Shown here: piece by piece, positions 32,956 to 42,417 of the stretch
How the letters are laid out: every line of letters begins with the position of its first letter
Position numbering within the stretch: position 1 is the stretch's first letter
From: an uncultured Bacillota bacterium
GTDB taxonomy: Bacteria > Bacillota > Clostridia > Oscillospirales > Oscillospiraceae
Assembly (NCBI GenBank): GCA_947172355.1
Contig: CAMWBA010000002.1
Location: 1-64,000, forward strand
Direction of reading: 5' to 3'
Length of the DNA stretch: 64,000 nt
Made by a program: the position numbers and the translations under genes
The notes under the pieces: generated by a model
The model's input: the letters and a program-made list of their open reading frames with translations, nothing else
Database searches by the model: none
What the model was told of the DNA's origin: nothing

Positions 32956-33599
32956 ACCATTTTCTCCTGTTTTATTTTGTGGTCGATGACATGGCGGGAG
33001 GCCACCTCAGCCAGCACATCATCTACCGAAATCCCCAGTTCTACCATCAGTACCATCACATGATACATCAGATCGCCGATTTCATAGATGGTTTCCCGCC
33101 GGTCTCCTGCTTTGCCGGCGATGATGACCTCGGTGCACTCTTCGCCCACCTTTTTGAGAATTTTGTCAATACCCTTTTGGAACAGATAGGTGGTGTAAGA
33201 CCCTTCGGGCAGCGCTGTTTTGCGTCCCTCCAGCAGAGTATACAGTCCCTGAACCGAGAAGGGCTCCGGCGCTTCTCTCACAAAAATCTTGTCGTTAAAA
33301 CAGGAGTCTGTCCCCAGATGACAGGCGGGACCATCCTTGTGCACCCGCACCAAAAGGGCATCTCGGTCACAGTCAGCGGTGATGTCTGCGATACGCTGAA
33401 CGTTGCCGCTGGTCTCTCCCTTGCGCCACAGCTCCTGCCGGGAACGGGACCAAAAACAGGTCCGGCCCTCACGCTGGCTGATTTCCAGACTCTCCCGGTT
33501 CATATAGGCCAGAGTGAGCACCTTGCCGCTGTCTGCATCCACTACAATGGCGGGGATCAAGCCCTGGCTGTCGAATTTCAGATCATCAATTGTCAACAT
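32952..33599 (-). CDS. hisIE: Bifunctional phosphoribosyl-AMP cyclohydrolase / phosphoribosyl-ATP pyrophosphatase
   Basis: A 215-residue fusion. The N-terminal HisI part (about 1-105) contains AYMNRESLEIS, FWSRSRQELWRKGETSGN and the metal-binding DCDRDALLV with downstream Cys and His residues. The C-terminal HisE part (about 120-210) has KILKKVGEECTEVIIAGK and the GDLMYHVMVLM helix. It performs steps 2 and 3 of the pathway. It lies 21 bases after hisF and overlaps the phosphatase gene. Confidence 0.95.
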   Translation of the reverse strand: MLTIDDLKFDSQGLIPAIVVDADSGKVLTLAYMNRESLEISQREGRTCFWSRSRQELWRKGETSGNVQRIADITADCDRDALLVRVHKDGPACHLGTDSCFNDKIFVREAPEPFSVQGLYTLLEGRKTALPEGSYTTYLFQKGIDKILKKVGEECTEVIIAGKAGDRRETIYEIGDLMYHVMVLMVELGISVDDVLAEVASRHVIDHKIKQEKMV

Positions 33600-33620
33600 G
33601 GTATCACGCCTTCTAATTTT

Positions 33621-34379
33621 TTACAGTCTTGTTGGGATTTTCTGGGCTGCCAAAGCCTGTTTCAATGCAGGGATGGTCACCTCGCCGAAATGGAAGATGG
33701 AGGCGGCCAGTCCGGCATCTACATTCGGCAGGGTATGAAATAGGGTGACGAAGTGTTCGATACATCCTGCCCCTCCGGATGCAATAACAGGTACATCTAC
33801 AACGTCGCAGACCGCTTTGAGCATCTCCAAATCAAAGCCGCCCTTCACTCCGTCGGTGTCGATGCTGTTGAGTACAATTTCTCCGGCACCATTTTGAACG
33901 CCGTGCTGGATCCATTGTATGGCGTCCAGGCCGGTGTCCTCCCGTCCGCCTTTGGCAAAGACTCGAAACTGCCCGTCCACCCGTTTCGCGTCCACACTGA
34001 GTACCACACACTGGTTCCCATAGCGCTGAGCCGCCTGGCGAATGAGAGAGGGGTTGCGGATGGCGCCGGAGTTGACGCTCACTTTGTCCGCTCCGCATTT
34101 AAGTACCCGATCAAAGTCGTCCAGCGTTTGGATTCCGCCGCCCACAGTGAGGGGGATAAAGACGCAGGCGGCGGTCTGGGTCAGAATATCGGTGAACAGG
34201 GAACGCCCCTCGGCAGAGGCGGTAATGTCATAGAAAACCAGTTCATCCGCACCGCAGGCGCTGTAGTATTGAGCCAACTCCACCGGAGAATTGACATCAG
34301 CCAGTTCCCGAAAGTTGACCCCCTTTACAACCCGGCCGTCCTTCACATCCAGACAGGGAATGATTCGCTTGGCAATCAC
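33621..34379 (-). CDS. hisF: Imidazole glycerol phosphate synthase, cyclase subunit
   Basis: A 252-residue TIM barrel starting AKRIIPCLDVKDGRVVKGVN, with the catalytic aspartates in the CLDVKDG motif and in LNSIDTDGVKGGFDLE. HisF uses ammonia from HisH to form imidazole glycerol phosphate and AICAR. The start codon overlaps the hisA stop by four bases. Length and motifs are normal. Confidence 0.97.
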   Translation of the reverse strand: MIAKRIIPCLDVKDGRVVKGVNFRELADVNSPVELAQYYSACGADELVFYDITASAEGRSLFTDILTQTAACVFIPLTVGGGIQTLDDFDRVLKCGADKVSVNSGAIRNPSLIRQAAQRYGNQCVVLSVDAKRVDGQFRVFAKGGREDTGLDAIQWIQHGVQNGAGEIVLNSIDTDGVKGGFDLEMLKAVCDVVDVPVIASGGAGCIEHFVTLFHTLPNVDAGLAASIFHFGEVTIPALKQALAAQKIPTRL

Positions 34380-35095
34380 TGAGGGCCGCCCTCCTCCACC
34401 GCGGCTCTCAAGTCTACCGCTCCAGCGTACCAGGCTTTGCCCACAATGGCCGCAGGAAGCCCCATTCGGCTCAAGGCCCGCAGATCCGCATTGGAGGACA
34501 CGCCGCCGGAGGCGGTGATGGAACAGTGTACCTTGTCCTGTAAGAACTTCAGCCGGGCGAAGGAGGGGCCGGACATCGCGCCATCGGTGTCAATGTCGGT
34601 GAAGATGATGTACTTGACCCCTAGGGACTCCATCTCCTTGGCAAAGGTGAGGTAGTTCACCCCAGACTCCTCCACCCATCCGGCGGTGCGGACCAGACCG
34701 TCTTTTGCGTCCACCCCTACAGCGATGCGTTCAGGACCATATGTTTCCACTGCAGCCCGGACAAATTCCGGGTTGCTGACGGCGGCGGAACCGATGACAG
34801 CCCGCCACACTCCCAATGCAAAGACCTCTTCCAGATCCTGCATAGAGCGAATGCCGCCCCCCAATTCGATCTTTAGCCCGACAGCGGCCACCGCCTGAAC
34901 AATCTCTGCGTTTTTACGAACGCTATTTTTTGCCCCGTCCAAGTCCACCATATGGAGGTATCGGGCTCCGGCATCGTAAAACGCCTGAGCTGTGGCCACC
35001 GGGTCCTCTGCAACCTGCTGAACCGTATTAAAGTCACCCTTCAGCAGTCGAACCACCTTACCGTCTTTTAAATCAATAGCAGGAATAATCAGCAT
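34376..35095 (-). CDS. hisA: ProFAR isomerase
   Basis: A 239-residue barrel with LIIPAIDLKDGKVVRLLKG at the N-terminus, LGGGIRSMQDLE and FTDIDTDGAMSGPSF, all HisA hallmarks. It catalyses the Amadori isomerisation of ProFAR. The ORF track begins at 35101, but GAGGAG is too near that codon and well spaced for the ATG at 35095. It follows hisH by 59 bases, the largest gap in the operon, and overlaps hisF by four bases. Confidence 0.96.
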   Translation of the reverse strand: MLIIPAIDLKDGKVVRLLKGDFNTVQQVAEDPVATAQAFYDAGARYLHMVDLDGAKNSVRKNAEIVQAVAAVGLKIELGGGIRSMQDLEEVFALGVWRAVIGSAAVSNPEFVRAAVETYGPERIAVGVDAKDGLVRTAGWVEESGVNYLTFAKEMESLGVKYIIFTDIDTDGAMSGPSFARLKFLQDKVHCSITASGGVSSNADLRALSRMGLPAAIVGKAWYAGAVDLRAAVEEGGPQ

Positions 35096-35154
35096 AACCA
35101 TTCTCCTCTTCGTTTATGTTGCAGAACAAAGGCATACCCCTTGCTCTGCGGGAA

Positions 35155-35772
35155 TTACAATTCACAAAAGGCACGCAAAATGTTCAGTCCAACCGATCCG
35201 CTCTTTTCCGGGTGGAACTGAACGCCATATATGTTGTCTCGGGCCACCGCGGCGGTCAGCTCAGGACCATACTCCGCGGTTGCGATGGTATGTGCTTCAC
35301 AGTCCGTCCCGTAGTAGGAGTGGACGAAATAGACACAATTTCCCTCTTGGATGAGTCGAAACAGAGGGCTGGCCGGTCTCCCTTTGGGGAAGTGCAGTCC
35401 ATTCCAACCCATATGGGGAACTTTATAGTCTGCCGGAACCACCGGCCGGATGGGCTGGACACAGCCGGAAATCAGTCCCAGGCCCTTGTGAGTGCCATAC
35501 TCAGTGCTGTACTCGAAGAGCAGCTGCATCCCAAGGCAGATGCCCAGCAGAGAGGTTCCGCGCTCCGCCGCCTGGAGGACCGCCCGGTCCAGGCCGGTGC
35601 GGCGCAGGGCGTTGGCCGCATCCCCAAAGGCTCCCACGCCAGGGAGGATAATGTGATCTGCTTGGGTCAGGACCTCAGCCTCTCCCGTGAGGACGGCTTC
35701 GACACCTATCGCTTTGAGGGAACAGGCCAGGGAGAACAGGTTGCCCACTCCATAGTCCACAATAGCCAGCAT
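35155..35772 (-). CDS. hisH: Imidazole glycerol phosphate synthase, glutaminase subunit
   Basis: A 205-residue class I glutamine amidotransferase. The nucleophile lies in GICLGMQLLFE and the catalytic His/Glu in VQFHPEKSG; the N-terminus LAIVDYGVGNLFSL is typical. It feeds ammonia to HisF. Its ATG overlaps the hisB stop codon by one base (TAATG). Confidence 0.97.
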   Translation of the reverse strand: MLAIVDYGVGNLFSLACSLKAIGVEAVLTGEAEVLTQADHIILPGVGAFGDAANALRRTGLDRAVLQAAERGTSLLGICLGMQLLFEYSTEYGTHKGLGLISGCVQPIRPVVPADYKVPHMGWNGLHFPKGRPASPLFRLIQEGNCVYFVHSYYGTDCEAHTIATAEYGPELTAAVARDNIYGVQFHPEKSGSVGLNILRAFCEL

Positions 35773-36359
35773 TACAGCACCCCCTTAGTGGAGGGGATCT
35801 CACTGGCAAAGCGGGGGTCGATGGCTACCGCCGCACGTAAAGAGCGGGCCAAGCTCTTGAAAGCCCCCTCGATGATATGGTGGCTGTTTTCACCGGCCAG
35901 CTGCCGGACGTGGATCGTCATGTCTGCCCGACGGGCGAGTGCGGTGAAAAACTCCTTTGTCAATTCTGTGTCAAAGGTTCCTACCTTCTGTGCTGGGATA
36001 TTCAAAGCATATCCCAGCATTCCGCGTCCGCTGATGTCCACCGCGGTGAGGATGAGGGCTTCGTCCATGGGCAGGGCGCAGGAGCCGTAGCGGACAATTC
36101 CCCGCTTGTCCCCCAGTGCCTGGGCAAAGGCGTCTCCCAGGCAGATGGCGACATCCTCTACTGTATGGTGGTCGTCCACATAGGTGTCTCCCTTACAGGA
36201 GATGTTTAAGTCAAACCGGCCATGGCGTGCGAAAAGGGTGAGCATGTGATCCAGAAAGCCACAGCCTGTGTCAACTTCGCTCTTTCCCGTGCCGTCCAGA
36301 TGGAGGGACAGCCATATTTCCGTCTCTGCCGTCTTGCGGGATCCTTCCGTTCTGCGCAT
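35772..36359 (-). CDS. hisB: Imidazoleglycerol-phosphate dehydratase
   Basis: A 195-residue monofunctional HisB with both repeats visible: GCGFLDHMLTLFARHG and DDHHTVEDVAICLGDA in the first, HVRQLAGENSHHIIEGAFKSLARSLR in the second. The histidines ligate two manganese ions. The phosphatase activity fused to HisB in some bacteria is supplied here by the PHP protein. It lies directly after hisC. Confidence 0.96.
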   Translation of the reverse strand: MRRTEGSRKTAETEIWLSLHLDGTGKSEVDTGCGFLDHMLTLFARHGRFDLNISCKGDTYVDDHHTVEDVAICLGDAFAQALGDKRGIVRYGSCALPMDEALILTAVDISGRGMLGYALNIPAQKVGTFDTELTKEFFTALARRADMTIHVRQLAGENSHHIIEGAFKSLARSLRAAVAIDPRFASEIPSTKGVL

Positions 36360-37427
36360 TCAACCCGCCTCCTTCAAGATTTCCCGAACATGATCCAAAA
36401 AAATGTCCATTTGCTCCCGGGTCCCGATGGTAACACGGAGCCAGTTGGATATCTCCGCCTTGTTCCAGTGGCGTACCAATACCCCCCGGGCCTTCAATGC
36501 CTGGTAGAGTGTTTCCCCCTCCACCTTGGGGCAGCGTGTGAAGATGAAGTTGGTCAGACTGGGGATGGTCTCGAAACCCAGCTCGTCCAGTGCCGCAGTT
36601 GTATAAGCCCGATTAGCTTGGATTTTCTGCCTATTTTCCATATAATACTCGCTGCTGTCCAGTGTGGCCATAGCGGCGGCGGCGGTCAGACGGTTGATGT
36701 TATAGGAGTTGGTGGAGTATTTTATTCGCTCTAGGTCGGAAATCAGCCCCTCAGAGGCCAAAGCGAAGCCCAGCCGTCCTCCCGCCAGGGAACGGAACTT
36801 GGAGAAGGTCTGACAGACCAGCAGGTTGTCATACTGTTGGATCAAAGGTAGGCAACTCTCTGCGCCGAAGTCGATATACGCCTCGTCAATGAGGACCACA
36901 TGGTCCGGATTGGTGCGGATAATCTCCTCAATTGCGGATACTGGAATGGCCCGGCCGGTGGGGGCGTTGGGGTTGGCGATGACAATATTCTTTCCCAGTC
37001 CGCAGTAGTCTGCTGGATCCAGAACAAACCCTTCACGCAGCGGAATTTCCGTGTAAGGAATCCGATATAGATTGGCGTACACAGGGTAAAAGCCATAGCT
37101 GATATTGGGAAAGGCCACTGGGCGGTTCTCGTCGCAGAAGGCGAAAAAGGCGAAGCTGAGCAGCTCATCAGAGCCGTTGGCCAAAAATACGTTTTCCGAC
37201 CGCACCCCATATACGGCGGACAGTTTTTTTCGCAGAGTTCCGCTCTCCGGATCAGGATAGCGGTTGAGCTGCTCCGCCTCGGCGGCGTTTACTGCCGCCA
37301 GTACGGCAGGGGAGGGGGGAAATGGGGACTCGTTGGTGTTCAGCTTCACATACTGCATGTCCTGGGGCTGTTCCCCTGGAATATAGGCTTCCAGCCCGTC
37401 AAAACGGGGACTCATATACCGGCTCAT
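36360..37427 (-). CDS. hisC: Histidinol-phosphate aminotransferase
   Basis: A 355-residue fold-type I aminotransferase. The PLP lysine lies in QTFSKFRSLAGGRLGFA and the NPNAPTGR motif is present (IANPNAPTGRAIP). It converts imidazole acetol phosphate to histidinol phosphate. The gene overlaps hisD by four bases and touches hisB, consistent with tight translational coupling. Confidence 0.95.
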   Translation of the reverse strand: MSRYMSPRFDGLEAYIPGEQPQDMQYVKLNTNESPFPPSPAVLAAVNAAEAEQLNRYPDPESGTLRKKLSAVYGVRSENVFLANGSDELLSFAFFAFCDENRPVAFPNISYGFYPVYANLYRIPYTEIPLREGFVLDPADYCGLGKNIVIANPNAPTGRAIPVSAIEEIIRTNPDHVVLIDEAYIDFGAESCLPLIQQYDNLLVCQTFSKFRSLAGGRLGFALASEGLISDLERIKYSTNSYNINRLTAAAAMATLDSSEYYMENRQKIQANRAYTTAALDELGFETIPSLTNFIFTRCPKVEGETLYQALKARGVLVRHWNKAEISNWLRVTIGTREQMDIFLDHVREILKEAG

Positions 37428-38707
37428 GTTTTTTCCTCCTTGCGCAGACGAGACAGGGCGCTGCGGGCATGGCCCTCCAGGCCCTCCTCCCGGGCAAACC
37501 GGGCGATCTTTTCCGCCGATTTTTGTAAGGCGGCGGAAGTGTAGTAGGTAAACTGAGATTTTTTCACAAAGTCGTCCACCGATAGGGGACTGGAAAACCG
37601 GGCTGACCCTCCGGTGGGCAGGGTGTGGTTTGGTCCGGCGAAGTAGTCCCCCAGGGCCTCCGGACAGTTCCGGCCCAGGAAAATGGAGCCGGCATGGCGG
37701 ATGTTGTCCAGATAGTCAAAAGGATGATCCACGCACAGTTCCAAATGTTCCGGGGCCAGCTGGTTGGCCAGTTCGATGCCTTGCGGAATATTTTCTGTGA
37801 GGATAATCTTGCCGTTGCTGTCTAAGCTGGCCCGTGCAATGTCCTGGCGGGGCAGGGCATCCAGCTGCCGCTCTAGTTCCAGACGAACGGTTTGGGCCAG
37901 TGCCGCACTGTCTGTGATGAGGACCGCGCTGGCGTTTTTATCGTGCTCCGCCTGACTGAGCAGGTCGGCAGCAACCTGGCAGGGGTCGCTGTTCCCATCA
38001 GCAATGACCAAAATTTCGCTGGGGCCGGCAATCATGTCGATGGCCACTTGGCCAAAGACCTGCCGCTTGGCCTCTGCCACATAGGCATTGCCTGGCCCCA
38101 CAATTTTGTCCACCCTGGGAATGCCTCCCACGCCGTAGGCTAGGGCCGCCACCGCTTGGGCGCCGCCCACCCGGAACACCCGGTCAACCCCGGCAATCTT
38201 GGCGGCAGCCAGAATCACCGGAGCGATGTCGCCGCCCTTGGAGGGGGGCGAGACCATAACCACCTCGGAACATCCGGCCAGTTTGGCGGGAATGGCGTTC
38301 ATTAGCACCGTGGAGGGATAGGCGGCGGTGCCGCCGGGAATATACAGGCCCACCCGGTCCAAGGGTGTTACCTTCTGACCCAGGATAATTCCATCCTGCT
38401 CGCTGATGACAAAGCTGTTTCGTACCTGGCGGCTGTGAAACGCCCGGATATTCCCGGCGGCCTCCTCTAAAATAGCCCGCAGTTCCGGGTCCAGAGATGC
38501 CGCCGCCCGGTCCAGCTCTGCAGAACCGACCTCCAATTGCGCTGGAGCCGCACCGTCAAATGTCTGGGCGTAGCGTCGCAGCGCTTCGCTCCCCTCCCGG
38601 CGCACAGCGGCAATGATGTCCGCCACCGCCGCAGACAGGGCAGCTTTTTCCTCCTGACGGGCCAGAATATCTTCCAATGGGACTTCCCCATAGTTGTATT
38701 GCTTCAT
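37424..38707 (-). CDS. hisD: Histidinol dehydrogenase
   Basis: A 427-residue protein with the HisD features GLYIPGGTAAYPSTVLMNAIPAK, DMIAGPSEILVIADG and AEHDKNASAVLIT, and the C-terminal FAGPNHTLPTGGSARFSSPL. It carries out the last two NAD-dependent oxidations to histidine and needs zinc. It starts 24 bases after hisG. Length is normal. Confidence 0.97.
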   Translation of the reverse strand: MKQYNYGEVPLEDILARQEEKAALSAAVADIIAAVRREGSEALRRYAQTFDGAAPAQLEVGSAELDRAAASLDPELRAILEEAAGNIRAFHSRQVRNSFVISEQDGIILGQKVTPLDRVGLYIPGGTAAYPSTVLMNAIPAKLAGCSEVVMVSPPSKGGDIAPVILAAAKIAGVDRVFRVGGAQAVAALAYGVGGIPRVDKIVGPGNAYVAEAKRQVFGQVAIDMIAGPSEILVIADGNSDPCQVAADLLSQAEHDKNASAVLITDSAALAQTVRLELERQLDALPRQDIARASLDSNGKIILTENIPQGIELANQLAPEHLELCVDHPFDYLDNIRHAGSIFLGRNCPEALGDYFAGPNHTLPTGGSARFSSPLSVDDFVKKSQFTYYTSAALQKSAEKIARFAREEGLEGHARSALSRLRKEEKT

Positions 38708-38731
38708 CCTTGTTCTCCCTCTCTTATGGTG

Positions 38732-39358
38732 TCAGGTCTGCCGGCAGTATTCATCCACCTGGCGGCAAAGCTGGGTAATTTCCGGGTGCTTGAACTTATA
38801 GCTCACTCGATTGGCAATCAGCCGGGCGCTGATGGGAACGATGGTCTCCTTGACCTCTAAATCGTTTTCCAGAAGGGTTTTCCCTGTCTCCACAATATCT
38901 ACAATGACATCGCTCAATCCCAACAAAGGCGCCAGCTCGATGGAACCGTGGAGCTTGATAATGTCAATATCCCGGCTCTGGGCACTGTAATAACTCTTGG
39001 CAATCTTGGGGAACTTGGTGGCCACCCGAAGGGTCTGGTCCCGCCTGTCCCGCACTCCCTTCTTTCCGGCCACACACATCCGGCATGTTCCCACCCCAAG
39101 ATCAGCCAGCTCATAGACCTCGGGCTGGTACTCCAGCAGGATATCCTTTCCCGCAATGCCGATGTCGGCGGCGGCCCGCTCCACATAGATGGCCACATCA
39201 CTAGGTTTGACCCAGAAGTAGCGCACACCGGCGGCTGGGTTTTCAAAGACCAGCTTTCGGTTTTCCTCCCGGATCGCGGGGCAGGGGTAGCCGGCCTGTT
39301 CCAGAATCTGATACACTTTTTCCCCCAGCCGCCCTTTGGGCAGAGCAATGTTGATCAC
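38732..39358 (-). CDS. hisG: ATP phosphoribosyltransferase, short form
   Basis: A 208-residue short HisG (NIALPKGRLGEKVYQILEQA at the start, then YVERAAADIGIAGKDILLEY). The short form lacks the C-terminal regulatory domain and needs HisZ for activity and histidine feedback; hisZ lies six bases upstream. It commits ATP and PRPP to the pathway. Confidence 0.96.
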   Translation of the reverse strand: MINIALPKGRLGEKVYQILEQAGYPCPAIREENRKLVFENPAAGVRYFWVKPSDVAIYVERAAADIGIAGKDILLEYQPEVYELADLGVGTCRMCVAGKKGVRDRRDQTLRVATKFPKIAKSYYSAQSRDIDIIKLHGSIELAPLLGLSDVIVDIVETGKTLLENDLEVKETIVPISARLIANRVSYKFKHPEITQLCRQVDEYCRQT

Positions 39359-39364
39359 AGCCGG

Positions 39365-40429
39365 TCACCCCACCTTTCTCACCATCCGGAAGGAAAGTCC
39401 CTCCGGACGATGGCGTTCGACCCGGACGCTCTGGCCGGCACGGCGGCAGTTTTCCGCTTCCCGAAGGACAGCGGGGGCGGGGGTCTTGTCGTCGTACAGC
39501 AGCAATATGTCGGCATCGTAGCCTGCCTGGGTTCCCTCCAGGCGCTCCAGCAGATTCAGATAGACAGCAAAGCCAATGGCCCCATCCCCCCGGCCCATCT
39601 GCCGCAGCAGGTTGTCATACCGTCCGCCGGACAGCACACCGCTGGGCAGACCGGGCAGATAGCCCCGAAAGATAATTCCGCTGTAATAATCCATATCGTT
39701 GACAATGGAGAAGTCCAAACGTAGACGGCCCTCCGGAATCAGGGCGCACACCGCCTTTAGTTCGGTTAGTGCTTCGGCCATCCGTTCGTCCCGGACCATC
39801 TCATCCAGAAGGGGCAGCAGCTCCACCGGCGGACCATAGAGGGCGGTGAGCTGGCACAAGTCCTCCGATGCCTCCGGGTCCAGTCCCAGCTCCCGGCACA
39901 ATCCTCCCAAGGCGGAGACATTTTTCGCTCCCATCAGCTTCAGCAGCTGACCCCGACAGCTTTCCTCCACACCGGCGCTGTCCAGCAGTCCGGCGGCAAA
40001 GCCCAAGTGGCTCACGTCCAAAAGATAGTCTGACGAAATCCGTTCCAAACTTTTTGCAGCCAGTAGCAGTACCTCCCCTGTGGCGACCAGATCAATGTCC
40101 CCGACGCACTCCAGCCCCGTCTGCATAATCTCCCGAAAGCCCTTGGTCATATGAGAGGTGCGGTAGACATTTTCGCTGTAATACACCTTTTGCAGCCCCT
40201 GTCCCTCTTTGGCGTTTTTGACAATGGAGAGGGTCACATCCGGCTTGAGGGCCATTAGCCGTCCGTCTGCGTCGGTAAAGGTGAGGATATCCTCACTAAC
40301 CAGAAAACTTTTGTTGCGGACATAGAGGTCATAGGGCTCAAATTTGCTCATTTTGTACTGGATATATCCATATTGGCGGTACAGTTTTCTCAGCTCCTGG
40401 ACCACCTGTTCACTGTGTAGCTGTCTCAT
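39365..40429 (-). CDS. hisZ: ATP phosphoribosyltransferase regulatory subunit HisZ
   Basis: A 354-residue class II histidyl-tRNA-synthetase-like protein without an anticodon-binding domain. Visible segments are LTFTDADGRLMALKPDVTLSI (motif 2-like), RTSHMTKGFREIMQTGLECVG and the C-terminal SGGRYDNLLRQMGRGDGAIGF. It pairs with short HisG. First gene of the his operon, after AGGAGG and a leader hairpin. Confidence 0.93.
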   Translation of the reverse strand: MRQLHSEQVVQELRKLYRQYGYIQYKMSKFEPYDLYVRNKSFLVSEDILTFTDADGRLMALKPDVTLSIVKNAKEGQGLQKVYYSENVYRTSHMTKGFREIMQTGLECVGDIDLVATGEVLLLAAKSLERISSDYLLDVSHLGFAAGLLDSAGVEESCRGQLLKLMGAKNVSALGGLCRELGLDPEASEDLCQLTALYGPPVELLPLLDEMVRDERMAEALTELKAVCALIPEGRLRLDFSIVNDMDYYSGIIFRGYLPGLPSGVLSGGRYDNLLRQMGRGDGAIGFAVYLNLLERLEGTQAGYDADILLLYDDKTPAPAVLREAENCRRAGQSVRVERHRPEGLSFRMVRKVG

Positions 40430-40446
40430 ACGGGTTCCTCCTGCTG

Positions 40447-40478
40447 CGCTGGAAGCAGTATGGCTGGCGGTTCCAGCG
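40447..40478 (-). promoter_or_regulatory. Hairpin in the his operon leader
   Basis: CGCTGGAA / TTCCAGCG, an eight-base stem with a 16-base loop just upstream of the hisZ ribosome-binding site. I see no T-box signature or His-rich leader peptide in this roughly 70-base leader, so the role is uncertain. Confidence 0.45.
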
Positions 40479-40500
40479 GGTTGTTTTATAACGCTTTATC

Positions 40501-40529
40501 ATAGTAGTGCAATAGTTTGCAAAAGTCAA
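40501..40529 (-). promoter_or_regulatory. Sigma-A promoter of the his operon
   Basis: On the minus strand TTGACT, a 17-base spacer and TACTAT (-10 at 40501-40506). It gives a leader of about 65 bases before hisZ. Confidence 0.75.
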
Positions 40530-40644
40530 CCGCAAATTTATACAAAGATATGGCATGGTTACAGGGAAAACGCTGTGCGTTATACGGATAGTACGCCGGC
40601 GGTGTCCGGGCAGGCGGTGTGGTCCGGTTGCAAAACAATATGAC

Positions 40645-40673
40645 TTGCGAAAGGGCGGTAGCCGTGGTATGAT
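40645..40673 (+). promoter_or_regulatory. Promoter of the pyrophosphatase gene
   Basis: TTGCGA, a 17-base spacer ending TGG, and TATGAT; an extended -10 promoter divergent from the his promoter. Confidence 0.75.
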
Positions 40674-40722
40674 AGAAAAACAGGAAATATTCCCCCCTGA
40701 CCGCGGGAGAAAAGAGGATATT

Positions 40723-42393
40723 ATGAACAGTCAGACCACCAACCGCCGGGCCATCAAGGTCATCGGCCACCGCAATCCAGACACAGACTCCATCTGTTCC
40801 GCCATCGCCTACAGCCGGCTGAAAAATATTTTGGACCCGGAGCACCCCTGTAAGCCCTGCCGGGCAGGGCTGCTCAACCGGGAGACCGAATTTGTGCTGG
40901 ACTATTTCAACGTTCCGCTTCCACAGTTGTATACCGACGTCAGTCCCCACATCCGAGATGTGGACATCCGTCCGGCGGAGGGGGTGGATGGAGAGACCAG
41001 CCTGCGCCGGGCCTGGATGACCATGCGGGACCAGGAACTGGACACCTTGTGTATTGTGGACCAGGAGAAAAATTTACAAGGGGTCATCACCGTAAAAGAT
41101 GTAGCTACCGCCAATATGGACGGCCTGGATCCCCACGCCCTGGAAATTGCTAAAACCAGCTACCAGAATATCCTGGACATTCTGGACGGCACAGTTCTGG
41201 TGGGGGATGTGACGGGCAAGACGGTGGAAGGGCGCATTGTCATCGGCTCCGGCAGCGCCGAGCAGATTGAAAAGTCCATCTCGCCCGGGGATATTGTGGT
41301 GGTGAGTAACCGGGCGGAGAGTCTGCTGGCCGCGCTGGAGATGGATGCCGGCTGTATTATCGTGTGCGCCAGCAGCAAGGTATCCCGCACCATGCAGATG
41401 CTGGCAGAGGAGAAGGGCTGTATTCTGATCAGCACCGAACTGAGCACCTATGTATCCGGACAGGTGCTCAGTCAGGCGGCCCCCATCCGCCAGTACATGA
41501 CCCAAGGCAAACTGCTCACCTTTACCCTTCATACCCCGGTAGAAGAAGCCACCCGGGTGATGGCTACGGTGCGCTTCCGCTACTTCCCGGTGTTGGATGA
41601 CGACGGCAAGTACATCGGAGTTGTCTCCCGCCGGAATATGATGAATCTCCATAAAAAGCAGCTGATTCTGGTGGACCACAACGAGAAAAGTCAGGCGGCG
41701 GAAGGCATTGACCACGCAGAAGTGCTAGAGATTATCGACCACCACCGCATCGGCACCCTGGAGACGGAGGGCCCGGTGTATTTCCGCAATGTTCCGGTGG
41801 GCTGTACCTGCACCATCGTCTATCAAATGTATCTAGAGAACGGGGTGGAGATCGACGCCACTACCGCCGGACTGCTGCTTTCCGCCATCCTGTCTGACAC
41901 CTTGATGTTCCGCAGTCCCACCTGCACGCCGACCGATGAGCGTGCAGCTCGGGAACTGGCCAGGCTGGCCGGGGTGGACCTGGAGGAATATGCTGACAAC
42001 ATGTTTTCCCATGGCGGGGATGTATCCGGCAAGACAGCGGCGGAGGTGTTTAACGGGGACTACAAGATTTTTACCAGCGGAGATGTCCGTTTTGGTGTGG
42101 GGCAGGGCAGCTATATGACGGAGAAAAACCGAAAGGCTGCCCAGGCGCTGGTGGGCCCCTACCTGCCCGAAGCCCTGGCCAAACAGAGGCTGGACTATAT
42201 CTTTTATATGTTTACCGATGTGCGCAATTCCAATACCGAGCTGCTGATGGTGGGACCCGGTGCAGACGAGTTGGTGAAGAAGGCGTTCGGCGCGAGCGTG
42301 GAGCAGGGGATGGCCTTTTTGCCCGGTGTGGTCAGCCGAAAAAAGCAGATGATCCCTGCCCTCATTAACACCATTAAACAGGACCAGGAATAA
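40723..42393 (+). CDS. CBS-domain family II inorganic pyrophosphatase (Mn-dependent)
   Basis: ATG 40723 after AGAGGA gives 556 residues. The layout is that of nucleotide-regulated CBS-PPases: the DHH part begins VIGHRNPDTDSICSAIAYSRL, is interrupted by a CBS/DRTGG/CBS insert (about 70-310), then resumes with LVDHNE and IIDHHRIG. A C-terminal DHHA2 domain follows (QGSYMTEKNRKAAQ, ending near VVSRKKQMIPAL). These enzymes hydrolyse PPi using Mn/Co, with the CBS module binding adenine nucleotides for control. The insertion and length make it longer than the roughly 310-residue PpaC. Confidence 0.93.
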   Translation: MNSQTTNRRAIKVIGHRNPDTDSICSAIAYSRLKNILDPEHPCKPCRAGLLNRETEFVLDYFNVPLPQLYTDVSPHIRDVDIRPAEGVDGETSLRRAWMTMRDQELDTLCIVDQEKNLQGVITVKDVATANMDGLDPHALEIAKTSYQNILDILDGTVLVGDVTGKTVEGRIVIGSGSAEQIEKSISPGDIVVVSNRAESLLAALEMDAGCIIVCASSKVSRTMQMLAEEKGCILISTELSTYVSGQVLSQAAPIRQYMTQGKLLTFTLHTPVEEATRVMATVRFRYFPVLDDDGKYIGVVSRRNMMNLHKKQLILVDHNEKSQAAEGIDHAEVLEIIDHHRIGTLETEGPVYFRNVPVGCTCTIVYQMYLENGVEIDATTAGLLLSAILSDTLMFRSPTCTPTDERAARELARLAGVDLEEYADNMFSHGGDVSGKTAAEVFNGDYKIFTSGDVRFGVGQGSYMTEKNRKAAQALVGPYLPEALAKQRLDYIFYMFTDVRNSNTELLMVGPGADELVKKAFGASVEQGMAFLPGVVSRKKQMIPALINTIKQDQE

Positions 42394-42417
42394 GCAGTTC
42401 TCGTCGGAGATAAAAGA

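Noticed and set aside
40430-40530. T-box or histidine attenuator ahead of hisZ
   Set aside because: The leader is only about 70 bases, lacks the T-box sequence and has no run of His codons; only a simple hairpin is seen.
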